64,000 bases of DNA from Acetobacter tropicalis (GCF_001580915.1 NZ_LHZQ01000222.1:62001-126000); one strand, 5' to 3'; positions 8,547 to 17,363 are shown, counted from the stretch's first letter. Numbers and translations: made by a program. The notes: generated by a model from the sequence alone, not told the origin.

Positions 8547-8874
8547 GATTACATCCGTTCTATCCGTATCTTAGCCATGCAGCACAGGGAAGGCAAAGCG
8601 TAGCAGGAGGAAGGTTTCTGCGGAGAAAGAGGTATGTTATAGTATCACACAACCTGATATGCAGTGTTGTCGGGCAGGTAGCTGGGGCGGAAGGGTGTTT
8701 TGGCGATCGGGGATGTGGCCAGTCTGACGCCACAAAACAAGAGGATCGGGCGGTAAAAAAGGCTTTGGTACGAGCAAGAACAAAGCCTTGCCAGAGTGGT
8801 CTGGCCGATTTTTCGGGCCTCTGTGAGGGTGCATGCGCCTTTATGCGGTATAACTGAGGGTGTGAGTCTGTTTT
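8547..8874. other. Divergent zur/znuA intergenic region
   Basis: 328 bp holding the promoters of zur (leftward) and znuA (rightward). Apart from the candidate Zur box at 8634-8650 I see no gene; a 65-codon minus-strand frame here looks spurious. Confidence 0.6.
8634..8650. promoter_or_regulatory. Candidate Zur operator
   Basis: ATGTTATAgTATCACAC is an inverted repeat in which 6 of 8 bases of the right arm match the complement of the left arm. It resembles the ATGTTATA-n-TATAACAT layout of alphaproteobacterial Zur boxes. It lies 88 bp before zur and 225 bp before znuA; a TATAGT hexamer overlaps it. Confidence 0.6.
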
Positions 8875-9750
8875 ATGCGTTTTGCCGTGTCAGTTTTCTC
8901 CTGCCTTATTGCCGCATGTGCGGGTAGTGTTGCTGTTCAGGCTGCTGAAGCCCCAACAATTGTTGCTGCGGAAAATACGTGGGGCGATCTGGCGGCTCAG
9001 GTGGCTGAGCCAGACATGCATGTCCATTCCATATTGGCCTCCCCCGCCCTTGATCCGCATCTTTATGAGCCCGGTCCGGCGGAAGGGCGGCTTGTGCATG
9101 ATGCAGCGCTGATTGTGGCCAATGGGGCCGGGTATGATGCGTGGATTGATCGACTGGCGCAGGCACGTGGAGGGAAATCAGCCCCCGTGGTGAGGGCGGA
9201 TGGCTGGAGCGGATGGCATGCCGGGGATAACGCTCATCTGTGGTATAATCTGGCGGCTGTTGCCTCTTTTGTGGGGCGGTTTGTTGTGGTGTGTCAGGAG
9301 GTTGATCCAGCCCATGCCCCCGCTTACGAAGCGCGCGGAAAGACCGTTCTTGCGGCAGTCAATCAGGTGCGGGAGCAGATTGCTGCGGTAAGGCCCAAAA
9401 CGGAAGGGCAGCCGGTAGCGGCAACAGAGCCCGTGTTTACCCCCTTGGCGGATAGTCTGGGCTTGCGCATGACTCAGCAGGCTTTTCAACAGGCTATTAT
9501 GAATGATGTTGAGCCCCCGGCCTCTGCCGTGGCGGCATTTGAACAGGATATCAGCCAGCATGCTATCAGGTTGGTGGCTTATAATGCGCAAGCCGACAGA
9601 CCGTCCGTCCAGCGTTTGATTGCACAGGCCCGGCAGCAAAACATACCGGTGCTGCCTGTGCTGGAAATTATGCCGCCCGATCAACACTGGCAGACATGGA
9701 TTCAGCAAACAGTCACGCAGGTTGCGCAGGCGCTCGGGCAAGACCAGTGA
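8875..9750 (+). CDS. znuA: Zinc ABC transporter substrate-binding protein
   Basis: Periplasmic metal-binding protein of the ZnuA/TroA cluster, 291 residues with a clear signal peptide cut near AVQA-AEAP (~24). Candidate metal ligands are the His of DPHLYEPGP (~62), the His of NAHLWYNL (~122) and a Glu in TEPVFTPLAD (~186) where classical ZnuA has His. The long His-rich loop of E. coli ZnuA is absent. It delivers metal to the ZnuBC transporter encoded immediately downstream. Its stop overlaps the znuC start. Zinc specificity rests on the neighbouring zur gene; the Glu ligand leaves manganese or another metal possible. Confidence 0.88.
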   Translation: MRFAVSVFSCLIAACAGSVAVQAAEAPTIVAAENTWGDLAAQVAEPDMHVHSILASPALDPHLYEPGPAEGRLVHDAALIVANGAGYDAWIDRLAQARGGKSAPVVRADGWSGWHAGDNAHLWYNLAAVASFVGRFVVVCQEVDPAHAPAYEARGKTVLAAVNQVREQIAAVRPKTEGQPVAATEPVFTPLADSLGLRMTQQAFQQAIMNDVEPPASAVAAFEQDISQHAIRLVAYNAQADRPSVQRLIAQARQQNIPVLPVLEIMPPDQHWQTWIQQTVTQVAQALGQDQ

Positions 9751-10559
9751 GTATTCCTGCTCTTGATCTCTCCCATGTCACGTTGACGCGTGGTGGCCAG
9801 ACTGTTCTGAAGGATATCAGTTTCAGTGTGCCGCCTGGCAGTTTTGTGGGGGTTCTGGGAGCCAACGGCGCGGGAAAAACTACGCTGTTCCGCGGGCTTC
9901 TGGGGCTGGAACCCGCGCAGGGTGGCGTCATCTGTGTGAATGGAGCTTCTGTAAGGCGTGGTAATAGATCCATAGGGTACATGCCCCAGATGCGTAAGCT
10001 GATAGGCGGGCAGTTAAGCGGGTGGAGCATGGTTGCAGCCGCACGGCGCGGGGAATGCTGGGGCCTGCCTTGGTGCGGGGCAAAGGGCCGAAAATCCGTG
10101 CAGGCGGCGTTGGAAGCAGTAGATGCGCTTGATCTGGCCCGCAAGCCTGTTGCCACTCTTTCCGGTGGGCAAAGGCAGCGATTGCTGTTGGCGCAGGCTC
10201 TGCTGGATGATCCTACTCTGTTATTGCTGGATGAGCCCTTGGCCAGTCTGGACCCGGCCCGAATGCGGGAGACAGCACTCAGAATCCATACTCTTGCGCG
10301 CTCTCGGGGCATGACGGTTCTGATGTCGGCTCATGATATCAATCCGTTGCTCGGGTTGATGGACCATGTTTTGTATCTGGCCCGCGGTAAGGCTCTGTTG
10401 GGTAAGGTAGAAGACGTACTGACCACCGAGGCATTGACCGCCCTGTACGGAGCACCCGTGGATGTGGTGCGCGCGGGAGGACGTGTGTTTGTGGTGGCGG
10501 AAGGTGGTGGCGCCATTCTGCAACCCCATGAGTGCTTGGGGGGCCACACGCATGCTTGA
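9747..10559 (+). CDS. znuC: Zinc ABC transporter ATP-binding protein
   Basis: ABC ATPase driving metal import. Walker A is GANGAGKTT (~residue 35), the signature is LSGGQRQRLLLAQ (~130) and Walker B is LLLLDEPLASLD (~155), followed by the His switch in SAHDINPL (~195). I set the start at the GTG at 9747, whose GTGA overlaps the znuA stop; the open frame further upstream lies inside znuA. The stop overlaps the start of the permease gene by 8 bp, so translation of all three is coupled. Located on the cytoplasmic face of the inner membrane. Confidence 0.9.
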   Translation: MSIPALDLSHVTLTRGGQTVLKDISFSVPPGSFVGVLGANGAGKTTLFRGLLGLEPAQGGVICVNGASVRRGNRSIGYMPQMRKLIGGQLSGWSMVAAARRGECWGLPWCGAKGRKSVQAALEAVDALDLARKPVATLSGGQRQRLLLAQALLDDPTLLLLDEPLASLDPARMRETALRIHTLARSRGMTVLMSAHDINPLLGLMDHVLYLARGKALLGKVEDVLTTEALTALYGAPVDVVRAGGRVFVVAEGGGAILQPHECLGGHTHA

Positions 10560-11400
10560 GTATGATTTCATGCGCACGGCCTTTCTGGCCGCCTTTCTGG
10601 TGGCGGTTGTATGTGGGCCGGTGGGCTGGTTTCTGGTTCTGCGCGGCCAGACATTTGCCAGTCATGCGCTTTCTCATGTGGGATTTGCAGGCGCTACAGG
10701 TGCGCTGCTGATAGGGCTTTCCCCTCTGACAGGCCTTACGGCGGGCGCGTTGGGTGCGGGTGTGCTGATGGGGCTGGCGGGAGACCGAGTGGCGGGGCGG
10801 GATGTCATGATTGGTCTTGTCCTGTCCGTCGCCATGGGGGCTGGTGCTCTTTTTCTGCATTTCCTGACCCATTCAGCCAGCGCGGCAACGGCCCTGCTGT
10901 TCGGGGATATTCTGGGTATCAGTTCTTCCATGCTGGGCTGGCTGGCCATATTGAGTGGGGGGTGCCTTCTGGCGTTGGGGGGTATGGCGCGCCCTCTGTT
11001 ATTTGCTTCCTTGCAGCCCGAACTGGCGGAAGCCAAAGGTGTGCGGACGGCATTGCTGGACGTGCTGTTTCTGGCTCTTGTTGCCATTGCTACGGCGGAA
11101 TGCGCCCAGATAACTGGCGTTTTACTGGTTTTCACGCTGATGGTTGCGCCTGCCGCGGCCATTCTCCGCCTGGGTCTGCCACCTTTTGTTGGGCTGCTGG
11201 CGGCTGCGGGTTTGGCTGTGGTGGAAGCGTGGGGGGGGCTTATGCTCTCATGGCAGACGGATTACCCAACATCCTTCTGGATTGCAGTGCTGGGAGGAGT
11301 AGGGTTCCTGTTGGCCGGGCTTGTTGCATCCTGGCTCAATGGGCACGCGCAACAGGCCGCCTCAGATCAAGCCGGGGCGCTGGATATGAATGATCTCTGA
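10552..11400 (+). CDS. znuB: Zinc ABC transporter permease
   Basis: ABC-3 family integral membrane subunit, 282 residues with about eight hydrophobic segments. The N-terminal MLEYDFMRTAFLAA and RGQTFASHALSHVGFAG (~35-51) are the characteristic cytoplasmic loop of this family, and the middle holds LFGDILGIS (~120). The start is the ATG at 10552, which overlaps the znuC stop (ATGCTTGA). It forms the translocation path together with ZnuC. No further genes follow on this strand, so the operon is znuA-znuC-znuB. Confidence 0.9.
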   Translation: MLEYDFMRTAFLAAFLVAVVCGPVGWFLVLRGQTFASHALSHVGFAGATGALLIGLSPLTGLTAGALGAGVLMGLAGDRVAGRDVMIGLVLSVAMGAGALFLHFLTHSASAATALLFGDILGISSSMLGWLAILSGGCLLALGGMARPLLFASLQPELAEAKGVRTALLDVLFLALVAIATAECAQITGVLLVFTLMVAPAAAILRLGLPPFVGLLAAAGLAVVEAWGGLMLSWQTDYPTSFWIAVLGGVGFLLAGLVASWLNGHAQQAASDQAGALDMNDL

Positions 11401-11668
11401 CAGCGCAGTTTTTAGGCTATCGGGTATCGGATGAAGAGGCAGCCGCCCGGTGGTTTGTCGTAAAATTTTGGAGGATGAGAAGGCCTGTCTGAAAGCGCGA
11501 TGGCGTGATGCTGGTCTGAAAATCAGGGAGCTTCCTGTCGAAAAAATGGCGGAAACTGCGCCGAGCGTGTTTGAAGGCGTAATCTTTACCCAGTTCCGGC
11601 AGCACCATAGCAGGGGTGCCCATGGGGGCGCGCACGTAGCCAGAAGCAGTGTGGGAGTAAAAAATCTC

Positions 11669-11800
11669 TTACTGGGGCAGAGACCAGTCCAGCCATCCCC
11701 AGAACAGTAAAAAGAGAGCCAGCCCCACATGGATAAGGATCAACCCTTTGAGGGTGATGACTGGAACGTCTGACAAATCTTTTTTGGGCGGCGGTGCCAT
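11669..11800 (-). CDS. 43-residue single-pass membrane protein
   Basis: I read this short frame directly from the reverse strand: ATG at 11800, TAA at 11669-11671. The peptide starts MAPPPKKDLSDVPVITLKG, continues with one hydrophobic helix (LILIHVGLALFLLFWGWL, ~residues 20-37) and ends in DWSLPQ. The positive N-terminus and single helix fit a small inner-membrane protein. A purine-rich AGGCAGGA sits about nine bases before the start. The same frame stays open for 84 more codons after the TAA, as far as 11417. I do not recognise a family and no function is assigned. Confidence 0.6.
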   Translation of the reverse strand: MAPPPKKDLSDVPVITLKGLILIHVGLALFLLFWGWLDWSLPQ

Positions 11801-11885
11801 GGGCGATAATCCTGCCTGTTTGCCGGAAAGAGTGAAGCGACCGACAAAGCTGTAAACTCATAAAAACGGATGCCGTTGCTTCTTG

Positions 11886-12380
11886 TCAGGAGGCTATATG
11901 CGGCAGAGAATGATAGGCGCGGTTAAAATATACCAGCCCGCCCACATGCTGGTTGATGCGGAGCGCTTCAACAATCCCGAACATGACGCTATGGGTGCCC
12001 ACTTCCACAATCTGGCTGATGCGGCAGTCAAACGTGGCCACAGCTTCTTCCAGCACCGGAGCCCCGGTTGCCAGTGTTGTCCAGTGGCCTATGGCAAACC
12101 GGTCTTCCATGGTGGTCGGGCCGGAAAAATGGCTGGATAACGCCTGCTGTGCGGAGGAAAGGACATTCACGCATAAAGGGCCGCCTTCCGTAAAAGCAGG
12201 CCTGACCCGGCTTTCGCGTTTCAGGCAGACCAGCAATGTGGGAGGGGTATCTGTAACGGAGCATACGGCAGAGGCCGTAAAACCAACCGGGTGTGCCTGC
12301 GTTCCTGTAGTCACAATATTCACAGCCGCTCCAAGTTTGGCCATGGCATCGCGGAAGGCGCTGGTCTCCAGAGCCAACAT
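11886..12380 (-). CDS. Flavin reductase domain protein
   Basis: A 164-residue NAD(P)H:flavin oxidoreductase of the HpaC/RutF type, normally supplying reduced FMN or FAD to a partner monooxygenase. The FMN-binding region shows VGFTASAVCSVTDTPPTLLV (~33-52), then a conserved FCVNVLS-like segment (PLCVNVLSS) and the late HVGGLVYFNRAYH. I chose the ATG at 12380 because AAGGAGAGC lies just before it; the frame is open to 12422. No monooxygenase gene is adjacent, so its physiological partner is unknown. It is divergent from the enoyl-CoA hydratase-family gene. Confidence 0.83.
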   Translation of the reverse strand: MLALETSAFRDAMAKLGAAVNIVTTGTQAHPVGFTASAVCSVTDTPPTLLVCLKRESRVRPAFTEGGPLCVNVLSSAQQALSSHFSGPTTMEDRFAIGHWTTLATGAPVLEEAVATFDCRISQIVEVGTHSVMFGIVEALRINQHVGGLVYFNRAYHSLPHIAS

Positions 12381-12440
12381 CTGCTCTCCTTCAAACATGT
12401 TCAGACAGAGTGTTTTGTGCATGAATAAAGAAGGAAAGCA

Positions 12441-13460
12441 ATGACTGAGGACGTTCTTTCAGGCACGCCCAGTGTCAAAACCCGGCGTGCAGGCCATCTG
12501 GGCCGTATCATTCTGGATCGTCCCAACCGCTTGAATGCGGTGGATCTGGACATGGCACAGGGCATAGCCCGTGTGCTGGATGCGTGGCAGGAAGATGCAT
12601 CCGTACAGCATGTGCTGCTGGAAGGGTCTGCTCCGCGAGCATTCTGTGCCGGCGGGGATCTGAAAAAAATCTGTGAACTGCTCCAGATAGAAGGCGCAGA
12701 TGAAGCCTTCCGGCAGTTGAACCGCGTGTATGAGATCATGCAGCAGATTGCGGCTTACCCCAAACCCACCATCTCGTTCATGGACGGAGTAGCCATGGGC
12801 GGCGGCATTGGGTTGGGCGGCCATGCGCGTTATCGGGTTGTGACGGAGCGTTCTGTTGTTGCCATGCCGGAAACGGGGATCGGCCTGACGCCTGATGCTG
12901 GAGGCTCCTGGATTCTCAGCCGTGCCCCCGGTTTGTCCGGATTGAGGTTGGCCGTTACAGGAAACCGTATGAATGGGGTAGGCGCAGTCATGATCGGCTT
13001 TGCCGATAGACTTGTGCCTTCTGAGAGCCTGCCCGACTTGCTGGGGCTGCTCGAAACGCGCTCGGCCGAGGATGTGTTCGCCCTTATCAACCCGTTGCCT
13101 CAGTTGGCCAATGTGCAAGAGATGGACGCCTGTTACGATGCCCCGGATCTGGCGCATGTGGTGCGTAATCTTGCTGAAAACGGAAGCGAACAGGCCAGAC
13201 AGGATCTGCTTGCGTTATCCTGTGCCTGCCCGTTTTCCGTGCAACTGACATGGGAGGCATGGCATCGAGCACGAGATTTGTCCTCTCTAACCGCAGTTTT
13301 TCAGCAGGAAGGGACACTGGTCAATCATCTTGTCCGGCGCGCTGATTTTGCCGAGGGTATAAGAGCCCGCCTGATTGACCGGGATAACCAGCCGCGCTGG
13401 ACACCGGGGACTTTGGCAGAAGTCAATCTGGATGAGGTTCGGGCCTGCTTTCAGGATTAA
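12441..13460 (+). CDS. Enoyl-CoA hydratase/isomerase family, 3-hydroxyisobutyryl-CoA hydrolase-like
   Basis: A 339-residue crotonase-fold protein. The oxyanion-hole segments are AFCAGGDLKKI (~67) and FMDGVAMGGGIGLGGHARYR (~113-132), followed by MPETGIGLTPDAGGSWILS (~141). The length, the LGGHARYRVVTE stretch and the C-terminal extension match the ECH_2 group that includes 3-hydroxyisobutyryl-CoA hydrolase (valine degradation) rather than short hydratases. AGAAGGAAA precedes the ATG. Substrate is not provable from sequence. Its last 38 bp overlap tail to tail with the NPDV-repeat gene on the other strand. Confidence 0.82.
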   Translation: MTEDVLSGTPSVKTRRAGHLGRIILDRPNRLNAVDLDMAQGIARVLDAWQEDASVQHVLLEGSAPRAFCAGGDLKKICELLQIEGADEAFRQLNRVYEIMQQIAAYPKPTISFMDGVAMGGGIGLGGHARYRVVTERSVVAMPETGIGLTPDAGGSWILSRAPGLSGLRLAVTGNRMNGVGAVMIGFADRLVPSESLPDLLGLLETRSAEDVFALINPLPQLANVQEMDACYDAPDLAHVVRNLAENGSEQARQDLLALSCACPFSVQLTWEAWHRARDLSSLTAVFQQEGTLVNHLVRRADFAEGIRARLIDRDNQPRWTPGTLAEVNLDEVRACFQD

Positions 13461-13914
13461 CGGAAGGCGTAGTGCGGGCGGCGCAGGGTGAAAGAAGACG
13501 CTGCCACAGAGCATATGTTGGCTGAGCCTGCGGTGAGGGGCTCCGCCATTCTGTTTTGCCGTGGGTCTGATAATGGGCCTGACCAGATGGCCAATCCCCC
13601 AGTTGTACGGCAATGGCTACATCCGGATTCTGTTGCAGATACCAGTGCTCTGAAAAAGCGGGTTGGTGTCCTTCCCGCTCTTCCTGATAACCGCGTTGGA
13701 GAAAATGCTGCTGGCCGGAACTGAACTCTCCTCTCCCCACAGCCAAGGCGACATCCGGGTTGGCGTGCAGATAGCTGGCTTCATTAAACGGTTCGTGCGC
13801 CATGTACTGTTGCACAAGGAACAGCAGAAGAGCGTGAGGGACCGGGACGTTCTCCTGTTCCACAGCAAAAATATTGTAACCCAGCGCGTGGGAAAGAAGA
13901 GAGCAGGGAATCAT
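13423..13914 (-). CDS. Two-copy 'YLxxNPDVA' repeat protein
   Basis: A 163-residue protein with two tandem ~38-residue repeats at about 43-80 and 87-124. Both read FNE/FSE-x(3)-YL-x(2)-NPDVA-x-AV, then GxF/W-x-SGQxHY/F, then RGYQEER or HGKTEWR. I know this repeat from alphaproteobacterial proteins linked to glycosyltransferases and secreted polysaccharide genes; its biochemical role is not established to me. A GT61-type glycosyltransferase starts divergently 147 bp away, which fits. The C-terminal 35 residues are Pro/Ser-rich. The start could be 13914 or an internal ATG at 13803. No signal peptide is clear. Confidence 0.7.
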   Translation of the reverse strand: MIPCSLLSHALGYNIFAVEQENVPVPHALLLFLVQQYMAHEPFNEASYLHANPDVALAVGRGEFSSGQQHFLQRGYQEEREGHQPAFSEHWYLQQNPDVAIAVQLGDWPSGQAHYQTHGKTEWRSPSPQAQPTYALWQRLLSPCAARTTPSVNPESRPEPHPD

Positions 13915-14061
13915 TGTTGTCGCAAAAATGTTAATAAAGTCTTAATTTAATCTGTACAAAAGCTTTATGCCCGTCAACCTTCCCCACTGACCATGCGGGG
14001 TGTTGGGGAAGAGGCCCTACTGCCTTACTATTTGAAAAACGGGCGAGGCAGGGAATGCGGC

Positions 14062-15114
14062 ATGGTGGATTATACTGATCTGGAAAATGTGCATCGACAC
14101 GTGGTGGCAACCATCGTCTCGCCCAGTTTTAGTGTGCCGGTTCCGCGTGTGCAGAACGTGCATCTTGTCCCAAAGCCGGTTCTGGAAGCCATGCGTGCAG
14201 GCTGGCTGACAGGCACACACGCTGAACGGCCGATCACGGTGACAAAGCTGTTTGATGTGTATGTGACAGAAGAAGGTCTGGTTTTTACGCACGACAAGAA
14301 GCTGATTGCCCAGACCATTGCGCAGCATAGTTCAGAGGAATGTCAGCGTGCTTTTGAGCGTCTTCATGCCGTGACGGATGTGGTTGAAGTAACTGAGTCT
14401 AGTTTGTTGCTGCGGAAACGGGGAGACCATAATTACGGACACTGGATGGTGGAGCTGCTTCCCAGATTATGGCTGGCGGAGCAGTTCATGACGCCGCAGC
14501 GTCTGGTTGTTCCAGATGCAGGAAACGCTATGACCCACGTGATCCGGGATTCCATAGCGTTATCTTCCACCCAGCCGCATCAGTTTCTGGCACTGGACAA
14601 TCAAGCCGTGTGTTTTTTCAAGGATCTGAGCATTGTGGAGGGGCTGACTGACCACGGCGTTTATATGTCTCCCCTTGTCTTTGCCCAAACGGATGCTATG
14701 CGGGCCTGTGTTCCAGAAGTGGCATCGCAACGTCTTTATGTTGTCCGGTCCGGCAGCCCTCGGGCCGTAGTACAGGAGCCAGAAATCCGCGCGCTGTTAC
14801 AGCATTACAGGTTTCGGGTGGTAAACCCGGCTGAACTGACATTTCTGGAGCAGGTGCAGCTTTTTAAAAGTGCGGAATGTGTGGTGGGGGTGATGGGGGC
14901 AGGTATGACCAACACCCTTTTCTGCCCGCGTGGGGCCAAGGTTATAACTCTTGCACCTGCCACCATGCCTGATACTTTTTTTGCGTTTATCGCCAGGTTG
15001 CGGGGCCTATACTATCATGAAATCCGTGGACAGATGATGGAGGCCGATACCACCCAGTGGGATGGACCATTCTCCATCATGCCAGCCCAGCTTGCAGCCC
15101 TGCTGGAGGGGTAG
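14062..15114 (+). CDS. Glycosyltransferase family 61 (DUF563) protein
   Basis: A cytoplasmic-looking 350-residue protein with the GT61/DUF563 signature NYGHWMVELLPRLWLAE (~about residue 115-131). Near the C-terminus VGVMGAGMTNTLFCPRGAKVI (~270-290) is the nucleotide-sugar-side motif seen in this family. Such enzymes in bacteria modify capsular or lipopolysaccharide-type glycans; donor and acceptor here are unknown. The frame opens at 13993, but I favour the ATG at 14062 (MVDYTDLENVH), preceded by GGCAGGGA. It converges on the FUSC gene with a 7-bp gap and is divergent from the NPDV-repeat gene. Confidence 0.8.
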   Translation: MVDYTDLENVHRHVVATIVSPSFSVPVPRVQNVHLVPKPVLEAMRAGWLTGTHAERPITVTKLFDVYVTEEGLVFTHDKKLIAQTIAQHSSEECQRAFERLHAVTDVVEVTESSLLLRKRGDHNYGHWMVELLPRLWLAEQFMTPQRLVVPDAGNAMTHVIRDSIALSSTQPHQFLALDNQAVCFFKDLSIVEGLTDHGVYMSPLVFAQTDAMRACVPEVASQRLYVVRSGSPRAVVQEPEIRALLQHYRFRVVNPAELTFLEQVQLFKSAECVVGVMGAGMTNTLFCPRGAKVITLAPATMPDTFFAFIARLRGLYYHEIRGQMMEADTTQWDGPFSIMPAQLAALLEG

Positions 15115-15121
15115 CAGACTG

Positions 15122-17350
15122 TTATCCAAACACCGGGTTGCGGTGGGGAACAGCGGCAGTAACGCCCGCATTGGCTCCGGGAATATCACGGGAAAGCTGT
15201 AACGGGCCGTACCGATGGAAAAAGCCCGGAACGGATGAGATGATATAAGCTGCCTGTTCCAGACAGGAGACGACCCGTTCCCGTGCAAGGCAGGCTGCTT
15301 CCGGGTGTGGGATGGTGCTGATGATACGCGCAGTTTTCAGAAGTTCAGCAGCAGTCTGCTCCGGTGCGTGGTGTAATGTTTTGAAAGATTTGAGTGCATC
15401 CAGCAGGGCGGTATGGGCAGAGGGGGCCAGAACGGTATGGCCAGCGTTCCAGCGAAGGCGTACAATCAATCGTCCAAGAGAGAGTGAGGCAAACGCGGCG
15501 TCTGTATAGCCTTTGCGGTCAACAGTTTCATCAAGAAACGAAAGGCGCATCATCAGGCGCGCAATTTTCTGTAATTGCAGGCTTTCCCACACCACCCATA
15601 AAATAGGCCGTTTTTGTGGGGCAGCGGCAAGGTGTTGCACACTGCGGGTAAGGGAAGAGACAAGCCGGGCAGCATCCAGCCTATGATCCGCCGGAAGAAT
15701 AACGCGGAAGACCAGAACCAGCAGGACGCAGGCTGCAACCATGGTCATCCAGTTATTGGTCAGCGTCATGTCATCATACACAATAGGGTTGGTGACAGAG
15801 AGCATCATGGTGAAGAAAACGGCATAGCCAAACGCGCCAATACTGTAGCGCGGGTGGAATTGCAGCCACACGCCCGGCAGAAGAAAGAGGCACACCGTCA
15901 TCCATAACAACGGATACCCGTCTATTCTGGGCAGGCCGATAACATGGCACAGAAAACTCGCTGGAATGGCAAGGGCCGTGCCCATAGCCATAAGGGGACT
16001 GGTTTTTGCGGCTGAAGGTGTCGTGGAGAGCAGGCTTGATGCGGCAACCACGTATAGCATCAGCATGGGCCCCGCGCTCCAGTGCAGAACATACCATAAC
16101 ATGCCAGCTAGCAGGGCAATAAACATGCCACGGGTGCCGTTGCGCAATGCCATGGGCCATTCCAGATAGGTGGCCATCTTCACAGAGGTTCTGCCCGGGC
16201 GGCGGGTTGTGATGTCATGCAGTGCCATATCGAGTTGCACCAGGACATCACGTGTGTTGTCCAGCGATGCCAGAACAGTTGGCGTGGGGTTCTGATGTTC
16301 CAGAAAATCCAGTTTTCTCAATGTTGCGTGGATACAGTCTGAAACGGGTTTGGGGTTATCCTGCCATCCGGGCTGCTCTGTCAGATCCAGAATATTTTTG
16401 AGGGTCTGTGCCACTTCCTGATGAACCTGACAGGAGGCACCGTTGGCAAGCGAAAGGTTGAGCCAATACGGGTGATAAGTCACAATCAGGCCGGTCAGGC
16501 GGCTTAGTCCAATACGCAGGCGGCTGACACGCGCCTGCATGTCCCGATCATCAGCTGCGGCATATTCAATGGCGGGGCCAAGGCCCGTCATGCGTGCCAG
16601 CAGGCGGCCTCTGCTGTCATATAATGGTTGGGGCAGGCCACGGAAGGCGGGCGTGGAAGAGGTATTTTCCAGTCCAGGCATCTGGTCTTCCATGGCCTCT
16701 GCGGCTTGAGCCGGAGAAGAGCGGTTACTTTCAGCAGAATGGAAAGAAAGTGCGTGGCGTACGGTTTCCCGAAAGGCGTCTCCCAAAGTGCTCAGAACCT
16801 GAGAGGGCTTGCGGGGTGTTGTCACCATGAACACAAAGGCGGTGACCACAACGCCTGTTGTGACAGCGGAGAGACGGCCCATTGCCGCCAGAAAAATGGA
16901 GTCCGGGTGCGCAAATGCTGGCGAGGACACAATAACAATGGTGTAGCCGGTCAGAACCGCAGCGTAGGCCCGGAACAGCCGCAGAAATGTGGCCACCATA
17001 CAGGCCAGGCCCACAAAAAAGGCGAGTGCTGCATAATATAGCACAGGAGACTGCACGAATGCCGCCATGACACCTACGCTGATGCTTGCCCCAATAATCG
17101 TGCCAATGACACGCCACATGCTTTTGGAAACCATGGCCCCAACAGTGGGGTTTGCCACAATCAGAACAGTTGTGGCGGCGCTCATGGGAGACTGAAGCTG
17201 AAAGGTGAACGCCAGAAACAGGGCAATCCCGATCGCCAGAAAAACACGGGCTGTATAGGCAGCAGTGGCCAGCGTTGCGCGCCAGCGCTCATCATTCGTA
17301 AAAATGCTGGGGAACCAAGGGCGTATCAAAGTGGAGAGGGTGTCTGTCAT
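15122..17350 (-). CDS. FUSC-family inner-membrane exporter
   Basis: A 742-residue protein with the two-halves plan of the FUSC/AaeB family: an N-terminal membrane bundle (about 35-175), a long soluble region, a second bundle (about 400-540), and a soluble C-terminal tail. The N-terminal LQSPMSAATTVLIVANPT is the typical first-helix motif. The family is proposed to export aromatic acids or similar small organic compounds, usually with a membrane-fusion partner; no partner gene is adjacent. Its start is 13 bp after the MarR stop, so the two form an operon in which the regulator probably responds to the exported compound. Confidence 0.85.
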   Translation of the reverse strand: MTDTLSTLIRPWFPSIFTNDERWRATLATAAYTARVFLAIGIALFLAFTFQLQSPMSAATTVLIVANPTVGAMVSKSMWRVIGTIIGASISVGVMAAFVQSPVLYYAALAFFVGLACMVATFLRLFRAYAAVLTGYTIVIVSSPAFAHPDSIFLAAMGRLSAVTTGVVVTAFVFMVTTPRKPSQVLSTLGDAFRETVRHALSFHSAESNRSSPAQAAEAMEDQMPGLENTSSTPAFRGLPQPLYDSRGRLLARMTGLGPAIEYAAADDRDMQARVSRLRIGLSRLTGLIVTYHPYWLNLSLANGASCQVHQEVAQTLKNILDLTEQPGWQDNPKPVSDCIHATLRKLDFLEHQNPTPTVLASLDNTRDVLVQLDMALHDITTRRPGRTSVKMATYLEWPMALRNGTRGMFIALLAGMLWYVLHWSAGPMLMLYVVAASSLLSTTPSAAKTSPLMAMGTALAIPASFLCHVIGLPRIDGYPLLWMTVCLFLLPGVWLQFHPRYSIGAFGYAVFFTMMLSVTNPIVYDDMTLTNNWMTMVAACVLLVLVFRVILPADHRLDAARLVSSLTRSVQHLAAAPQKRPILWVVWESLQLQKIARLMMRLSFLDETVDRKGYTDAAFASLSLGRLIVRLRWNAGHTVLAPSAHTALLDALKSFKTLHHAPEQTAAELLKTARIISTIPHPEAACLARERVVSCLEQAAYIISSVPGFFHRYGPLQLSRDIPGANAGVTAAVPHRNPVFG

Positions 17351-17363
17351 GGTGAGACGGTTT

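Noticed and set aside
8637-8834. Minus-strand 65-codon frame in the zur/znuA gap
   Set aside because: Pro/His-rich translation with no family likeness; it overlaps the candidate Zur box and promoter region.
11417-11671. Selenocysteine- or pyrrolysine-type recoding at the TAA
   Set aside because: TAA is not used for these amino acids, and no recoding element was seen.
11450-11710. Plus-strand 86-codon frame opposite the 43-residue protein
   Set aside because: No ribosome-binding site or recognisable motif; the minus-strand membrane protein has better evidence.
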